DNA of 64,000 bases from Catenulispora sp. EB89 (GTDB taxonomy: Bacteria; Actinomycetota; Actinomycetes; Streptomycetales; Catenulisporaceae). The notes under the pieces are model-generated. The model worked only from the letters and a program-made list of their open reading frames with translations. It had not been told where the DNA came from and did no database searches. This document shows, piece by piece, positions 10,871 through 19,099 of the stretch. Numbering within the stretch: position 1 is the stretch's first letter; each line of letters opens with the position of its first letter. The position numbers and the translations under genes are program-made. The DNA lies in contig NZ_JBGCCU010000007.1 in the NCBI RefSeq assembly GCF_041261445.1, positions 310,001 through 374,000 on the forward strand. Direction: 5' to 3'.

Positions 10871-11872
10871 TCAGGCTTCGCGGGCGTTGGACGTCTCGGC
10901 CATGTCGGGGTACCGGTCGCCGGTGACCTGGGCGGCGATGGGTTCGAGGAGCGCGAGTTCGTCGGCGGTGAGGGTGAGTTCGAGGGCGGCGAGGTTCTCG
11001 TTCAGGCGGTTCGGGTGCCGCGTGCCGGGGATCGGCACGACGGTGAGGTCGTGGACGGTGCGTCGCTGGTGCAGCCAGGCCAACGCGACCTGTGCGGGCG
11101 TGGCCCCGCGGCCGGCGGCGATCGTGGTGATGGGGTGCAGCAGGGCGGTGTTGCGTCGGGCGTTCTCCCCGGTGAAGCGCGGGAATCGGGAGCGGACGTC
11201 GCTGGCCGTGAACTCGCCGGGGAGGGCGCCGGTGAGGAAGCCTCGGCCGAGCGGGGAGTAGGCGACCACGCCGACGCCGAGTTCGGCGGCGGCCGGGACG
11301 AGACCGCGTTCGATGTCGCGGGTGAACAGCGACCACTCCGACTGCACCGCGCTGATCGGGTGGTGGGTGTGGGCTTCGCGCAGTTCCTCGCCGGTGACCT
11401 CGGACAGGCCCAGGTGGCGGACCTTGCCGGCCTGGACGAGGTCGGCCATCGCCCCGACGGAATCGGCCAGCGGGACCGCCGGGTCGCGCCGGTGCATGTA
11501 GTACAGGTCGATGACCTCGATACCCAGTCGCGTCAGGCTGGCATCGACGGACCGGCGGATATGCGCGGGGTCGTTGCGGAACGACATCGATCCGTCGGCG
11601 GCGCGCACGCTGCCGAACTTGGTCGCGATGACCACGTCGTCCCGGTGGGCGCGGACGAACGGTGCGAGGAAGCGCTCGTTGTCGCCGTGGCCGTACATGT
11701 CGGCGGTGTCGAACAGGGTGACGCCGGCGGACAGGGCCGCGTTGAGGGTCTGGCGGGCCGAGTCGGCGTCGGTGTCGCCGTAGAACTCGCTCATCCCCAT
11801 GCAGCCCAGCCCTTGCGCGCCGACGAGGGGTCCGTCGGAGCTGAGTCGGACGGTCGGAACGGGTGGGGCCAT
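10871..11872 (-). CDS. Aldo/keto reductase
   Basis: 333 aa TIM barrel NADPH-dependent reductase. Family features: GLGCMGMSEFYG near the N-terminus, catalytic Asp-Tyr in LFDTADMYGHGDNE, Lys in VIATKFG, His in YYMHRRDP, and the cofactor segment VPIPGTRHPNRLNENLAAL. ATG 11872 has AGGAGA directly upstream. The WrbA-like gene follows after 44 bp on the same strand. Probably reduces reactive aldehydes or quinone-like compounds. Confidence 0.9.
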   Translation of the reverse strand: MAPPVPTVRLSSDGPLVGAQGLGCMGMSEFYGDTDADSARQTLNAALSAGVTLFDTADMYGHGDNERFLAPFVRAHRDDVVIATKFGSVRAADGSMSFRNDPAHIRRSVDASLTRLGIEVIDLYYMHRRDPAVPLADSVGAMADLVQAGKVRHLGLSEVTGEELREAHTHHPISAVQSEWSLFTRDIERGLVPAAAELGVGVVAYSPLGRGFLTGALPGEFTASDVRSRFPRFTGENARRNTALLHPITTIAAGRGATPAQVALAWLHQRRTVHDLTVVPIPGTRHPNRLNENLAALELTLTADELALLEPIAAQVTGDRYPDMAETSNAREA

Positions 11873-11910
11873 GGGATCTCCTAGCAATCGGCGACGTTCT
11901 CGCCTCGTGA

Positions 11911-11953
11911 TGACAGTGTCAACGCTAAGCGGGTATCGCTGTCAGTGTCAACG
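11911..11953. promoter_or_regulatory. Direct-repeat operator candidate between AKR and TetR genes
   Basis: TGACAGTGTCAACG (11911-11924) and TGTCAGTGTCAACG (11940-11953) match at 13 of 14 positions, 29 bp start to start. The first contains the near palindrome TGACA-G-TGTCA. They sit in the 108-bp gap between divergent genes, where a TetR-type repressor would act on both promoters. Confidence 0.6.
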
Positions 11954-11980
11954 TCACCCAAATCTTGGTACCATCGATAC

Positions 11981-12724
11981 ATGCGCAGCGACCTTGGCTC
12001 CGAGACGGGTGCGGACCGCCGTGACCAGCAGCAGGCGATCCTGAAGGCGGCGGCCGAGCTGTTGACCGAACACGGTCCGGCCGCCATCTCGACGCGGGCG
12101 GTCGCGACCGCCGCCGGGGTGCAGACGCCCGCGCTGTATCGCCTGTTCGGGGACAAGGACGGCTTGCTCGACGCCCTCGCCAGCTACGGGTTCGAGAGCT
12201 ACCTGGCCGAGAAGCGGGCTCTGGAACCGGGGGAGGACGCGATCGAGGACATCAGGCGCGGCTGGAACATCCACGTCGAGTTCGGGCTGCGCAATCCCGC
12301 GTTCTACGCCCTGATGTACGGCAACCTGCGCCCGGGCCGCCGTCCGGCCGCCGTCCAGGAGAACGGCGAGATCCTGCGCCGCCTGCTGGAGCGGGCCCGC
12401 GAGCAGGGCCGGCTCCGGGTCCCGGTCGAGACGGCCGCGCGGGCCATCGAGGCCTCGACGACCGGCGCCGTGCTGCAGCTGCTCGCGCAGCCGGAGGACG
12501 AGCGCGACCCGGCCCCGCTCACCGGGCTGCGTGACACCGTCATCGATTCGATCGTCAGCACCGAACCGGCGGCCGACGACGCCCGGGCGAGGATGGCCGA
12601 GCGCGCTCTGGCGCTGCTGGCCGCCGTCGGTGACGGTCGCGGGGGCGACCCGGTCGTGGACGCCGGGTTCAGAGCCACCGAGGCGGCGTTGTTGCGGGAG
12701 TGGCTGAGCGTCCTGAGTCGGTGA
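11981..12724 (+). CDS. TetR-family transcriptional regulator
   Basis: 247 aa. N-terminal helix-turn-helix: ILKAAAELLTEHGPAAISTR then AVATAAGVQTPALYRLFGDK near residues 20-65, typical TetR DNA-binding domain; the C-terminal ligand domain is not closely recognisable. ATG 11981 is preferred over upstream in-frame GTG codons because the N-terminus then fits the family. Divergent from the aldo/keto reductase and WrbA-like genes, which it probably represses through the direct repeats at 11911-11953. Confidence 0.85.
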   Translation: MRSDLGSETGADRRDQQQAILKAAAELLTEHGPAAISTRAVATAAGVQTPALYRLFGDKDGLLDALASYGFESYLAEKRALEPGEDAIEDIRRGWNIHVEFGLRNPAFYALMYGNLRPGRRPAAVQENGEILRRLLERAREQGRLRVPVETAARAIEASTTGAVLQLLAQPEDERDPAPLTGLRDTVIDSIVSTEPAADDARARMAERALALLAAVGDGRGGDPVVDAGFRATEAALLREWLSVLSR

Positions 12725-12748
12725 AGACCCGATCACGACCCGATGACG

Positions 12749-12784
12749 ACCTGATGCGCGTGCCGAGACCTGATGCGCGTGCCG
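12749..12784. repeat. 17-bp perfect direct repeat at convergent gene ends
   Basis: ACCTGATGCGCGTGCCG occurs at 12749-12765 and 12768-12784 between the convergent TetR and amidotransferase stops. Confidence 0.85.
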
Positions 12785-12788
12785 ACCC

Positions 12789-13658
12789 TCAAGCCGTGTT
12801 CTGCGACGCGGCAGCACGCGGATCGAGATCCGCGACCGTGAGCGGGTACGCCGGCGGGTCCGGGAGCGCGATCCGGCTCGTGACGCGCTGGTCCGGGCCG
12901 ACGTGCACGAGTTCGCCGGGGCGCAGCGCGCGCCAGTCGGGGTTGTCGTCGAGGCGCTCGCTGGCCACGACGACGGACGGCAGCTCGGCGAGGTCGTCGG
13001 CGCGCACCCGCAGCCGTCCGCCGGTCCCGGACTGGTCGAGGTGGCGTCCCCGGTGGGGGCCGGCGCTGTGGCGGTCCAGCACGTACAAGCCGTGGGTGTC
13101 GGGATACCGCAGCGCCCACAGCTGGTCGGCGGTGGTCATCACGATGTTGAGGGCGAACAGCGGCAGATGCGCCGCAGTCCACTGAGCCGCTGACCGCAGA
13201 CCCGCCGTCACGTCTCCGCCGGCGGCCTCCGTCTCGCGGTCGACCAGCGCGAAGAAGCGCTCTGAGTCGGTGTCGCCGCGGACCTGCTCCATGGCGTCGC
13301 CGAGATGCCGTTCGAGCTCGTCCAGCCCTCCGATGACGCCGTTGTGCGCCAGCATCCGCCCGCCGAAGCAGAAAGGGTGGGTGTTGCGCTCGGACAAGGC
13401 GCCGGTCGTGGCGTAGCGGACGTGCGCGATGAAGGTCGCGGACTCCACGCTCCGCGCCTCCTCGGCGAAGGCGCGGTCTTCGTAGGCCGCGATCGGGGCC
13501 TTGTGCAGCACGGGTTCCCCGTCGGGCCGGAAGTAGCCGAGCCCTGTCCCGTCCGGATCCCGCCTGCTCTGTACGGCGAGGCTGTCCTTGGCCTCCAGCA
13601 GCCAGAACGTCGCGCGCACGCGCTGCGGGGCACTCGTCATCGCGAACAACCGGCACAT
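12789..13658 (-). CDS. Class II glutamine amidotransferase
   Basis: 289 aa. ATG 13658 gives MCRLFAMTS, placing the catalytic Cys at position 2 after Met removal. Further Ntn-hydrolase signs are DPDGTGLGYF, FIAHVRYATTG, NTHPFCFGGRMLAHNGVIGG and DTDSERFF, as in YafJ-type stand-alone amidotransferases. GGAGG lies upstream. It lacks the MCRHLAYLG start of ergothioneine EgtC and no synthetase partner is adjacent, so the acceptor reaction is unknown. Its 5' leader carries four copies of a 10-bp repeat. Confidence 0.85.
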   Translation of the reverse strand: MCRLFAMTSAPQRVRATFWLLEAKDSLAVQSRRDPDGTGLGYFRPDGEPVLHKAPIAAYEDRAFAEEARSVESATFIAHVRYATTGALSERNTHPFCFGGRMLAHNGVIGGLDELERHLGDAMEQVRGDTDSERFFALVDRETEAAGGDVTAGLRSAAQWTAAHLPLFALNIVMTTADQLWALRYPDTHGLYVLDRHSAGPHRGRHLDQSGTGGRLRVRADDLAELPSVVVASERLDDNPDWRALRPGELVHVGPDQRVTSRIALPDPPAYPLTVADLDPRAAASQNTA

Positions 13659-13680
13659 GGTCTGCGTCCTCCTCTTCGGC

Positions 13681-13720
13681 CGTTCCGGGCCGTTCCGGGC
13701 CGTTCCGGGCCGTTCCGGGC
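13681..13720. repeat. 10-bp tandem repeat (CGTTCCGGGC)4
   Basis: Four identical units lie just upstream of the amidotransferase start codon and within the divergent promoter region shared with the YihY-like gene. Confidence 0.9.
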
Positions 13721-13731
13721 TGTGCGGGGCT

Positions 13732-13756
13732 GTTTGGCATGCGGCGCGCTGGACAT
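13732..13756 (+). promoter_or_regulatory. Candidate stress-sigma promoter (GTTT-N15-GGACAT)
   Basis: GTTT at 13732 and GGACAT at 13751 with a 15-base spacer resemble the sigma-B-like pattern seen repeatedly at 44-52 kb, though the -10 is weaker. It would drive the leader ORF and YihY-like gene. Confidence 0.3.
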
Positions 13757-13794
13757 AGCGAAGGGCCTGGAGCCGTGAACGAGGAGGAGCTCGC

Positions 13795-13836
13795 ATGAAC
13801 GCGTCCTTGTCTGGCCGACCCGGCACGGCGTCATGA
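13795..13836 (+). CDS. 13-aa leader ORF coupled to YihY-like gene
   Basis: ATG 13795 follows a strong GAGGAGGAG and opens a 13-codon frame MNASLSGRPGTAS whose TGA overlaps the next ATG (ATGA at 13833-13836). The good ribosome site belongs to this mini-ORF, while the YihY start has none, so translation of the membrane protein probably depends on re-initiation. Confidence 0.45.
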   Translation: MNASLSGRPGTAS

Positions 13837-14783
13837 GCCTCGGCGACCGTACCAGGGCCCTGACCCGCCGCATCGACACCTTCCAGCAGCGGCGTCGCTG
13901 GTTGGCATTCCCCGCAGCGGTGTGGCGCAAGCTCTCCGACGACCAGGTCGGCAACCTCACCGGGCTGCTCACCTTCTACGCCTTCGTCTCCTTGTTCCCG
14001 CTGTTGCTCCTACTGGTGACGGTGCTCGGGTTCGCACTGCGCCACGACCCGGCGCTGCAACAGTGGGTGCTGCGTTCGGCGCTGGCGGACTTCCCGGTGA
14101 TCGGCGACCAGCTGCGCGGCAACATCCACGCCCTCGGCCGCGGCCCGGTCGGCCTGGTGGTCGGGCTGACAGGGTCCCTGCTCGGCGCGCGCGGGCTGGC
14201 CAACGCCGCGCAGAACGTGCTGAACCGCATGTGGGCGGTCCCGTACAACCGCCGGCCCGGCTTCCCGTGGTCCTGGCTGCGCAGCTACGCGTTCATCGCC
14301 GTGGTCGGCGTCGGCATGGCGGTCACCACCCTGGTGGCCGACCTGGCGGCCGGCCTCGGCAGCGGGCCGCTCGCGCTCGGGGTCCGGCTGGCGGCGCTCC
14401 TGGCGGCGGTGGCGATCGGAACCCTGACGTACTGGCTGGCCCTGCGCCTGGCGATCGCCGCCGAGGTGCCCGGCGGCCAGTTGTGGACCGGCGCGGTGAT
14501 CGGCGCCGTCGGCTGGCAGATCCTGCAGGCGGTCGGCGGCTACTACGTCACGCACCAGCTGCGGCACGCCTCGACCCTCTACGGCGCCTTCGGCCTGGTC
14601 CTCGGCCTGATCGCCTGGCTGTACCTTCAGGCCCGCGTGACCTTGTACGCCGTCGAGGTCGACGTGGTCCGCGCCCGCAAGCTGTGGCCGCGCAGCCTGT
14701 TCCCGCCGCCGACCACCGCAGGCGACCGGAAGGCGTGGGATTCGGCGATGGCGGCGCAGGACCGGGCGCCGACCGGGGACTGA
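13833..14783 (+). CDS. YihY/BrkB-family membrane protein
   Basis: 316 aa with about six transmembrane helices. Family features: LTGLLTFYAFVSLFPLLLLL near residue 45, GLVVGLTGSLLGARGLANAAQNVLN, and the C-terminal ASTLYGAFGLVLGLIAWLYL. Once labelled ribonuclease BN, the family consists of inner-membrane proteins of unsettled function, possibly transport. A second, diverged paralogue lies at 49314-50255. Start ATG 13833 overlaps the leader ORF stop. Confidence 0.85.
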   Translation: MSLGDRTRALTRRIDTFQQRRRWLAFPAAVWRKLSDDQVGNLTGLLTFYAFVSLFPLLLLLVTVLGFALRHDPALQQWVLRSALADFPVIGDQLRGNIHALGRGPVGLVVGLTGSLLGARGLANAAQNVLNRMWAVPYNRRPGFPWSWLRSYAFIAVVGVGMAVTTLVADLAAGLGSGPLALGVRLAALLAAVAIGTLTYWLALRLAIAAEVPGGQLWTGAVIGAVGWQILQAVGGYYVTHQLRHASTLYGAFGLVLGLIAWLYLQARVTLYAVEVDVVRARKLWPRSLFPPPTTAGDRKAWDSAMAAQDRAPTGD

Positions 14784-14800
14784 GGGGCGGACCGGGCCGC

Positions 14801-15175
14801 TCACATCCGGGCGCCCCGATCAGCGACGATCGCGTCGATCTCGACCGCCGCGCCGAGCGGCAGCGCCACGACGCCGATCGCGGTGCGCGCCGGATACGGC
14901 TCGGCGAACGCCTTCCGGTAGGCGTCGTTCACGGCGGCGTAGTCGTCCATGTCGGTCAGGTAGACGCCGACGCGCAGGACATCGGCGAGCGTCCGGCCGG
15001 AAGCCGCGAGCACGGCTTCGAGATTGGCCACCGCCTGCTCGAACTGGGCCACGACGCCTCCGGGCGGCAGCGCGCCGGAGGCCGGGTCCACGCCGACCTG
15101 GCCGCTGACGAACGTGAAGCCGGCGTGCGGGACCGCCGCGGTGAAGGGCAAGGATTCGATGCGAACGAAAGACAC
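14801..15175 (-). CDS. RidA-family protein (reactive enamine/imine deaminase)
   Basis: 124 aa, normal length for the YjgF/YER057c/UK114 family. Motifs: FTFVSGQVGVDPASG, QFEQAVANLEAVLAASGRTL, VYLTDMDDYAAVNDAY and the substrate-binding Arg in YPARTAIGV. GTG 15175 has GGAGG eight bases upstream. Cytosolic trimer that hydrolyses reactive enamines from PLP enzymes; whether this copy is an active RidA or a relative is not certain. Confidence 0.88.
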   Translation of the reverse strand: MSFVRIESLPFTAAVPHAGFTFVSGQVGVDPASGALPPGGVVAQFEQAVANLEAVLAASGRTLADVLRVGVYLTDMDDYAAVNDAYRKAFAEPYPARTAIGVVALPLGAAVEIDAIVADRGARM

Positions 15176-15268
15176 AGTGATCTCCTCCAAAGACGAACGT
15201 CTGGCCAGTATCAGAGTTCGCAGTCCGGAGATCACACGGCCAATCGGTAAGCGGTGGCCCGACCGTGG

Positions 15269-15331
15269 CCGATTACGGTTCCAGGCACGCCAGTTACGGT
15301 TCCAGCCACGCCGCTTACGGTTCGAGCCACT
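15269..15331. repeat. 21-bp tandem repeat x3 that triplicates the MscS stop region
   Basis: Units 15269-15289, 15290-15310 and 15311-15331 share TTACGGTTCCAG-like sequence. On the minus strand each reads ..LEP-stop in the frame of the MscS gene, whose TAA (15315-15317) is in the third unit. Confidence 0.85.
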
Positions 15332-16034
15332 CCGCCGCCGGACCCACGGCCGCCGCGAGTACCGCGCTGTTGGGCACCAACACCGGCCCGGCGATGGTCG
15401 ACACCGTCACGTATGTCAGCGTCATCCCGGACACCCGGCCGACGATGGGCCCGCCGAGGGCTCCGGAGCGGATTCGGAGCTCGTCGCCTATCGCGAACGG
15501 CTTGGCGAACAGGATCATGATCCCCGCGAAGACGTTCGCGAGGACCTGCTGCGCCGCGATGCCCAGGATCACCCCGGTCAGGACCCCGCCGAGGAGCAGG
15601 TGCCCCACCGGGACCTGCAGCAGGCTCAGCGCGCCGAGGACCACCAGGATGTAGCCGCAGAGCAGGCACAGGATGCGGAACGTGCTCGCCCGGGCGTCGC
15701 TGAGCCGGCCCGGGACGTGCACGAGCCCCAGGATGTCGTTCGTCGCGCAGCGCACGGCGATCACCGCGCTGACGAGGAACACGACCGCGCCGGCCACTGC
15801 GAGCAGGTGGTGCAGGACCTGGTGCTGGCTGGTCCCGATCAGGCCGCCGTAGTGGTAGGAGACGACCAGCCCCGCGACGGCGATCGCCGAGGCGAACGCC
15901 CCGCGTCGCAGCAGCACCTGCCGCAGGCTCCGGCCTGCCCGCCTGCGCAGGTCCGGCACCTGGGCGTCGGCCGGGACGATGAGGAGTGGTTCTCGCTCCC
16001 TACCGGTTCCCGAACTCACACTCCTGTCCTGCAT
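15315..16034 (-). CDS. Short mechanosensitive channel (MscS-family) protein
   Basis: 239 aa. About four hydrophobic segments, then the pore-lining and beta region: GVLTGVILGIAAQQVLANVF, ILFAKPFAIGDELRIRSG, GRVSGMTLTYVTV, VLVPNSAVL. The protein ends soon after VPNS, so the C-terminal alpha/beta cage of E. coli MscS is missing; such short actinobacterial forms exist. ATG 16034 has GGGAG upstream. Membrane-located, presumably releases solutes on hypo-osmotic shock. The stop lies in a tandem repeat. Confidence 0.8.
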   Translation of the reverse strand: MQDRSVSSGTGREREPLLIVPADAQVPDLRRRAGRSLRQVLLRRGAFASAIAVAGLVVSYHYGGLIGTSQHQVLHHLLAVAGAVVFLVSAVIAVRCATNDILGLVHVPGRLSDARASTFRILCLLCGYILVVLGALSLLQVPVGHLLLGGVLTGVILGIAAQQVLANVFAGIMILFAKPFAIGDELRIRSGALGGPIVGRVSGMTLTYVTVSTIAGPVLVPNSAVLAAAVGPAAEWLEP

Positions 16035-16216
16035 CCCACTCTCCCTGTACAGCAAGTAGTCGACGTGTCACCGGCGATCCGGCTGCGCTGAGGCCGCACG
16101 TATCGCCGGTCGAACGCGCCGGTTATCCGCGATCCGGGATGGTCAAACCCGGACAGAGAGAAAGGTGATCAGCGTCGCCCGGGGTGGAGGCCGCCGGTCG
16201 CCGCGATGTCGGCCGG

Positions 16217-17230
16217 TCAGGCGTCGCCCAAGAACTCGCGCAGGGCAGCGCCGATGAACGCCGCCGCCTGCGGGTCGTCGCCGCCGCCGGCGAGATGGCC
16301 CCAGACACCGGGGATGACGCGCAGTTCGGCGCCGGGGATGTGCGCGGCACTCCACTCCTCGTCCTCGGGCGGGAAGTACAGGTCCTTCTCCGACGGCATG
16401 AGCAACGTCTTCGCGGTGATCGACGCCAGCGCGGCCCGGGTGTCGCCGCCGAAGCCGGGGGTCTGCCCGACGTCGGCGTGCTGCCAGGTCCAGATCATCG
16501 CGAGCAGGTCGTTGGCGTCCCAGTCGGCGAAGCCGTCCTCCCAGAACCCGGTGAGGAAGTCCTCCAGCGTGGCGAACCCCAGCTGCTCGTGCAGCCGCTG
16601 CCAGTAGAACGCCTGCGACAAGCCCCAGCCCGCGTAGACCCGCGCGAACGCCCGGAGCCCGGTGCGGGGCGGTTCGGCGTAGTCGCCGCCGTCGAACGCG
16701 GCGTCGGCCGTCAGCGCCGCACGGATGCCCTCCAGGAACACCTGGTTGTGCGGGCTGGTGTGGGACGAGCCGACGATCGGGGCCACCCGTTCGACCATCG
16801 CCGGATGGCTGACCGCCCACTGGTAGGCCTGGCCGGCGCCCATCGACGCGCCGACGACCAGGGCCAGGCGCGTGATGCCGAACCGCTCGGTCAGCAGCCG
16901 GTGCTGGGCCCTGACGTTGTCGTACATCGTCGTGCGCGGGAAGCGGGCACGGTCGTGGGGCGGCGGGGTGTTGCTCGGCGAGCTGGACAATCCGTTGCCG
17001 AACAGGTTGGGGACGATCACGAAGTACCGCTCGGTGTCCAACGCCTTGCCCTCGCCGATGAGCCACTCGTTGCTCTCGTGCGTGCCGGCGAACCAGGTCG
17101 GGAAAACGATCGCGTTGGATTTGTCGCTCGACAGCCGTCCGTAGGTCCGGTAGACCAGCCGGGCGCCGGACAGGAGGCCGCCGTGCTGGAGCGGGAAGTC
17201 GCCGAGATCGAACAGTTCATGATCAGTCAC
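16217..17230 (-). CDS. MetX-like alpha/beta hydrolase (homoserine acetyltransferase family)
   Basis: 337 aa. N-terminal LVYRTYGRLSSDKSNAIVFPT, nucleophile elbow VVGASMGAGQAYQWA near residue 146, LLMPSEKDLYFPPEDEEW with the acid and GVWGHLAGGG with the His match the MetX-type fold. True homoserine O-acetyltransferases have GxSMGGMQ; here it is GASMGAGQ, and the HTSP region is changed (GSSHTSPHNQVF), so substrate is uncertain. Stand-alone, divergent from the lectin gene. Confidence 0.75.
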   Translation of the reverse strand: MTDHELFDLGDFPLQHGGLLSGARLVYRTYGRLSSDKSNAIVFPTWFAGTHESNEWLIGEGKALDTERYFVIVPNLFGNGLSSSPSNTPPPHDRARFPRTTMYDNVRAQHRLLTERFGITRLALVVGASMGAGQAYQWAVSHPAMVERVAPIVGSSHTSPHNQVFLEGIRAALTADAAFDGGDYAEPPRTGLRAFARVYAGWGLSQAFYWQRLHEQLGFATLEDFLTGFWEDGFADWDANDLLAMIWTWQHADVGQTPGFGGDTRAALASITAKTLLMPSEKDLYFPPEDEEWSAAHIPGAELRVIPGVWGHLAGGGDDPQAAAFIGAALREFLGDA

Positions 17231-17536
17231 GTCTCAGCCCAAGGCGATGCGCGCCGGTGCTATTCCGTCTGCCCGAGCCGGCCGGATCAGGCGCCGGGGC
17301 GTCACCGCATTGCGGTGCGGCCGGACGTCCCAGGCCCGCGATTTCGTCAACCACCGGTGGGAAACCCCAGGTCAGGAGGCATCCCGTCCCGCGTGGCCGT
17401 CAATGTCGCGCGAGGTGGCGCGCTCGCGTCCCACCTGCGGAGAGACTTTCCGTGCCCCGGCCACACGGTCGCGGCGCAGTCTGGGTGTCCGTGCGTGCTT
17501 GGACTGCGCGCCGGCGCCGCGCGATGGAGGTGGCTC
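17231..17536. other. Intergenic region between hydrolase and lectin genes
   Basis: 306 bp between divergent genes. It should hold both promoters; I see no clear palindrome or consensus promoter apart from GGAGG before the lectin start. Confidence 0.5.
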
Positions 17537-18022
17537 ATGTTCCGCACCAGGTTGATCCAGGCAGCCGGTGTCCTTGTCGGTACCGCAGCTCTGACGATGT
17601 CGTTCACCAGCTCGGCGTCGGCGGGCGGCAGCACGATCCACCTGCACGACAAGGCGACCGGCCGTTGCCTGGACAGCAACACCTCAGGCAACGCCTACGC
17701 GCTTCCGTGCAACGGCGGCAACTTCCAGAACTGGCTTCCCATCAATATCGAAGGGACCAGCCGCGCTCTCGAGGACGCCCAGACCAACCTGTGCCTGACC
17801 ACAGGAACGCAGGTCAACAGCAACCTCGTCCTGATGAAGACGGAATCATGCGCCGGTAACGCGGTGAACTTCAGCGTCATCAGCAACTCCGACGGCACCG
17901 ACACCTTCAGCACTGGCACGTGGTGTCTGGACAGCAACACCGATGGTGAGGGGAATAACGTTGGTTCGGTCTACATAGACCCGTGCAACGGCGGGAACTA
18001 CCAGAGGTTCGCGCTCGGGTAA
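17537..18022 (+). CDS. Secreted ricin-type beta-trefoil lectin domain protein
   Basis: 161 aa. Signal peptide: MFRTRL then a hydrophobic run to SSASAGG (cleavage after ASA, about residue 30). The mature part is a single beta-trefoil with repeated carbohydrate-binding subdomains: GRCLDSNTSGNAYALPCNGG followed by NFQNW, a middle NLCLTTG, and WCLDSNTDG...CNGGNYQRF (QxW/QxF motifs). Six Cys suit disulfides. ATG 17537 has GGAGG upstream. No catalytic domain, so a free extracellular sugar-binding protein. Confidence 0.85.
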   Translation: MFRTRLIQAAGVLVGTAALTMSFTSSASAGGSTIHLHDKATGRCLDSNTSGNAYALPCNGGNFQNWLPINIEGTSRALEDAQTNLCLTTGTQVNSNLVLMKTESCAGNAVNFSVISNSDGTDTFSTGTWCLDSNTDGEGNNVGSVYIDPCNGGNYQRFALG

Positions 18023-18046
18023 AGGCTTCAGTTGCGGTATGGAACA

Positions 18047-18074
18047 CCGGCTGCGGGGACGTCTCCGCAGCCGG
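18047..18074 (+). terminator. Hairpin terminator after the lectin gene
   Basis: Perfect 10-bp stem CCGGCTGCGG / CCGCAGCCGG (18047-18056 with 18065-18074), 8-base loop, then CGTTTATCTT. Confidence 0.75.
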
Positions 18075-18103
18075 CGTTTATCTTGCGTGTGTTGCAGAGC
18101 GCT

Positions 18104-19099
18104 TCATCGAGGCACCGGAGCCGACCGGCAAATCGAGGCACCCTGCACCGGCGTCCAGCACACCTGCAACATCTCTCCGGGCGTGACTGCGGGCACCATC
18201 AGCGTGACTACGAAGTTGGTGCTGTCCGAGGCGTCCTGAACGACCGCGGAACGGGTGTCCTTGCCCGCGACCGATATCGACACCCGGCTGCCGATCGTGC
18301 CGTGCCAGACGCGGCCCCACGCGGAGCGGCAAGCGGCGTTGTAGCGGAGGTCGAGCTCGGTGACGCCCTGCATCGCCCAGGTGCCCAGCGGGGTCGGGTC
18401 GCCGCCGCAGTACGTCGGCTGGGCGTCCAGGCCGTCGCACGACACGCCGACGCAGCTGACGCCCGAGGACGAGACCGGTTGGCCGGAGCGGGACTGGTAC
18501 CACGAGCCGATGCCGAACACGGCGCTCGCCAGGACGACGCCGACCACCATCCAGACCCAGCCCGGCGGGTGGGAGAAGAGCTTGCGGCGTGGGGCCGGGG
18601 CCGGGATCGGGGCCGATGGGGCAGACAGGGCCGAGGTCGACGGTGCCGAAGTCGGCGGCGCGGCGTCCAGCTGTGCGGCCGTCGCCGGCGCGGCGGCTGC
18701 TGTCTGCGCGGCGACCGCCGGCAGCGGCAGGGTGCCGACGTGAATGGTGACGTCGGCATCGTCCGGCGCGCCGCCAGCGACCGCGCTACCGCCGACCGCG
18801 TTGCCGCTGACCCCGCTGCCGGCGTCCGCGGCACCCGCGCCGACCGCGTCCCGCCGGCTCCACTCCTGCTCCGCGAGCTCCCACATCGCGCGCAGCCGCG
18901 GCTCCGCCACTCCGGCGAGCTCGCACAGCGCCTGCACGGCCTTCCACGGCGGTAGCGCATCGCCGTTGAGGTACCGGGACCACGAAGACTTGCTGTAAAG
19001 CGTCTGCGCGCCCAGCGCCGCGAAGCTCAGCCCGGCGCGCTTGCGCAACGCCTTGAGCTCTTCGGCGAGGAGGACGCACGCGACCGGCGATCCGCTCAC
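18104..19099 (-). CDS. Membrane-anchored XRE regulator with DUF2690 domain
   Basis: 331 aa. Residues about 5-60 form an XRE helix-turn-helix (LAEELKALRKRAGLSFAAL, SSWSRYLNGDALPP). A long Ala/Pro/Ser linker leads to one transmembrane helix (WVWMVVGVVLASAVFGIG) and an extracytoplasmic Cys-rich domain CDGLDAQPTYCGGD with AACRSAWGRVW, the DUF2690 pattern. GTG 19099 overlaps the preceding gene's TGA (GTGA), so it is coupled to that second XRE-membrane gene. The layout suggests a one-component sensor of a cell-surface signal; ligand unknown. Confidence 0.8.
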   Translation of the reverse strand: MSGSPVACVLLAEELKALRKRAGLSFAALGAQTLYSKSSWSRYLNGDALPPWKAVQALCELAGVAEPRLRAMWELAEQEWSRRDAVGAGAADAGSGVSGNAVGGSAVAGGAPDDADVTIHVGTLPLPAVAAQTAAAAPATAAQLDAAPPTSAPSTSALSAPSAPIPAPAPRRKLFSHPPGWVWMVVGVVLASAVFGIGSWYQSRSGQPVSSSGVSCVGVSCDGLDAQPTYCGGDPTPLGTWAMQGVTELDLRYNAACRSAWGRVWHGTIGSRVSISVAGKDTRSAVVQDASDSTNFVVTLMVPAVTPGEMLQVCWTPVQGASICRSAPVPR

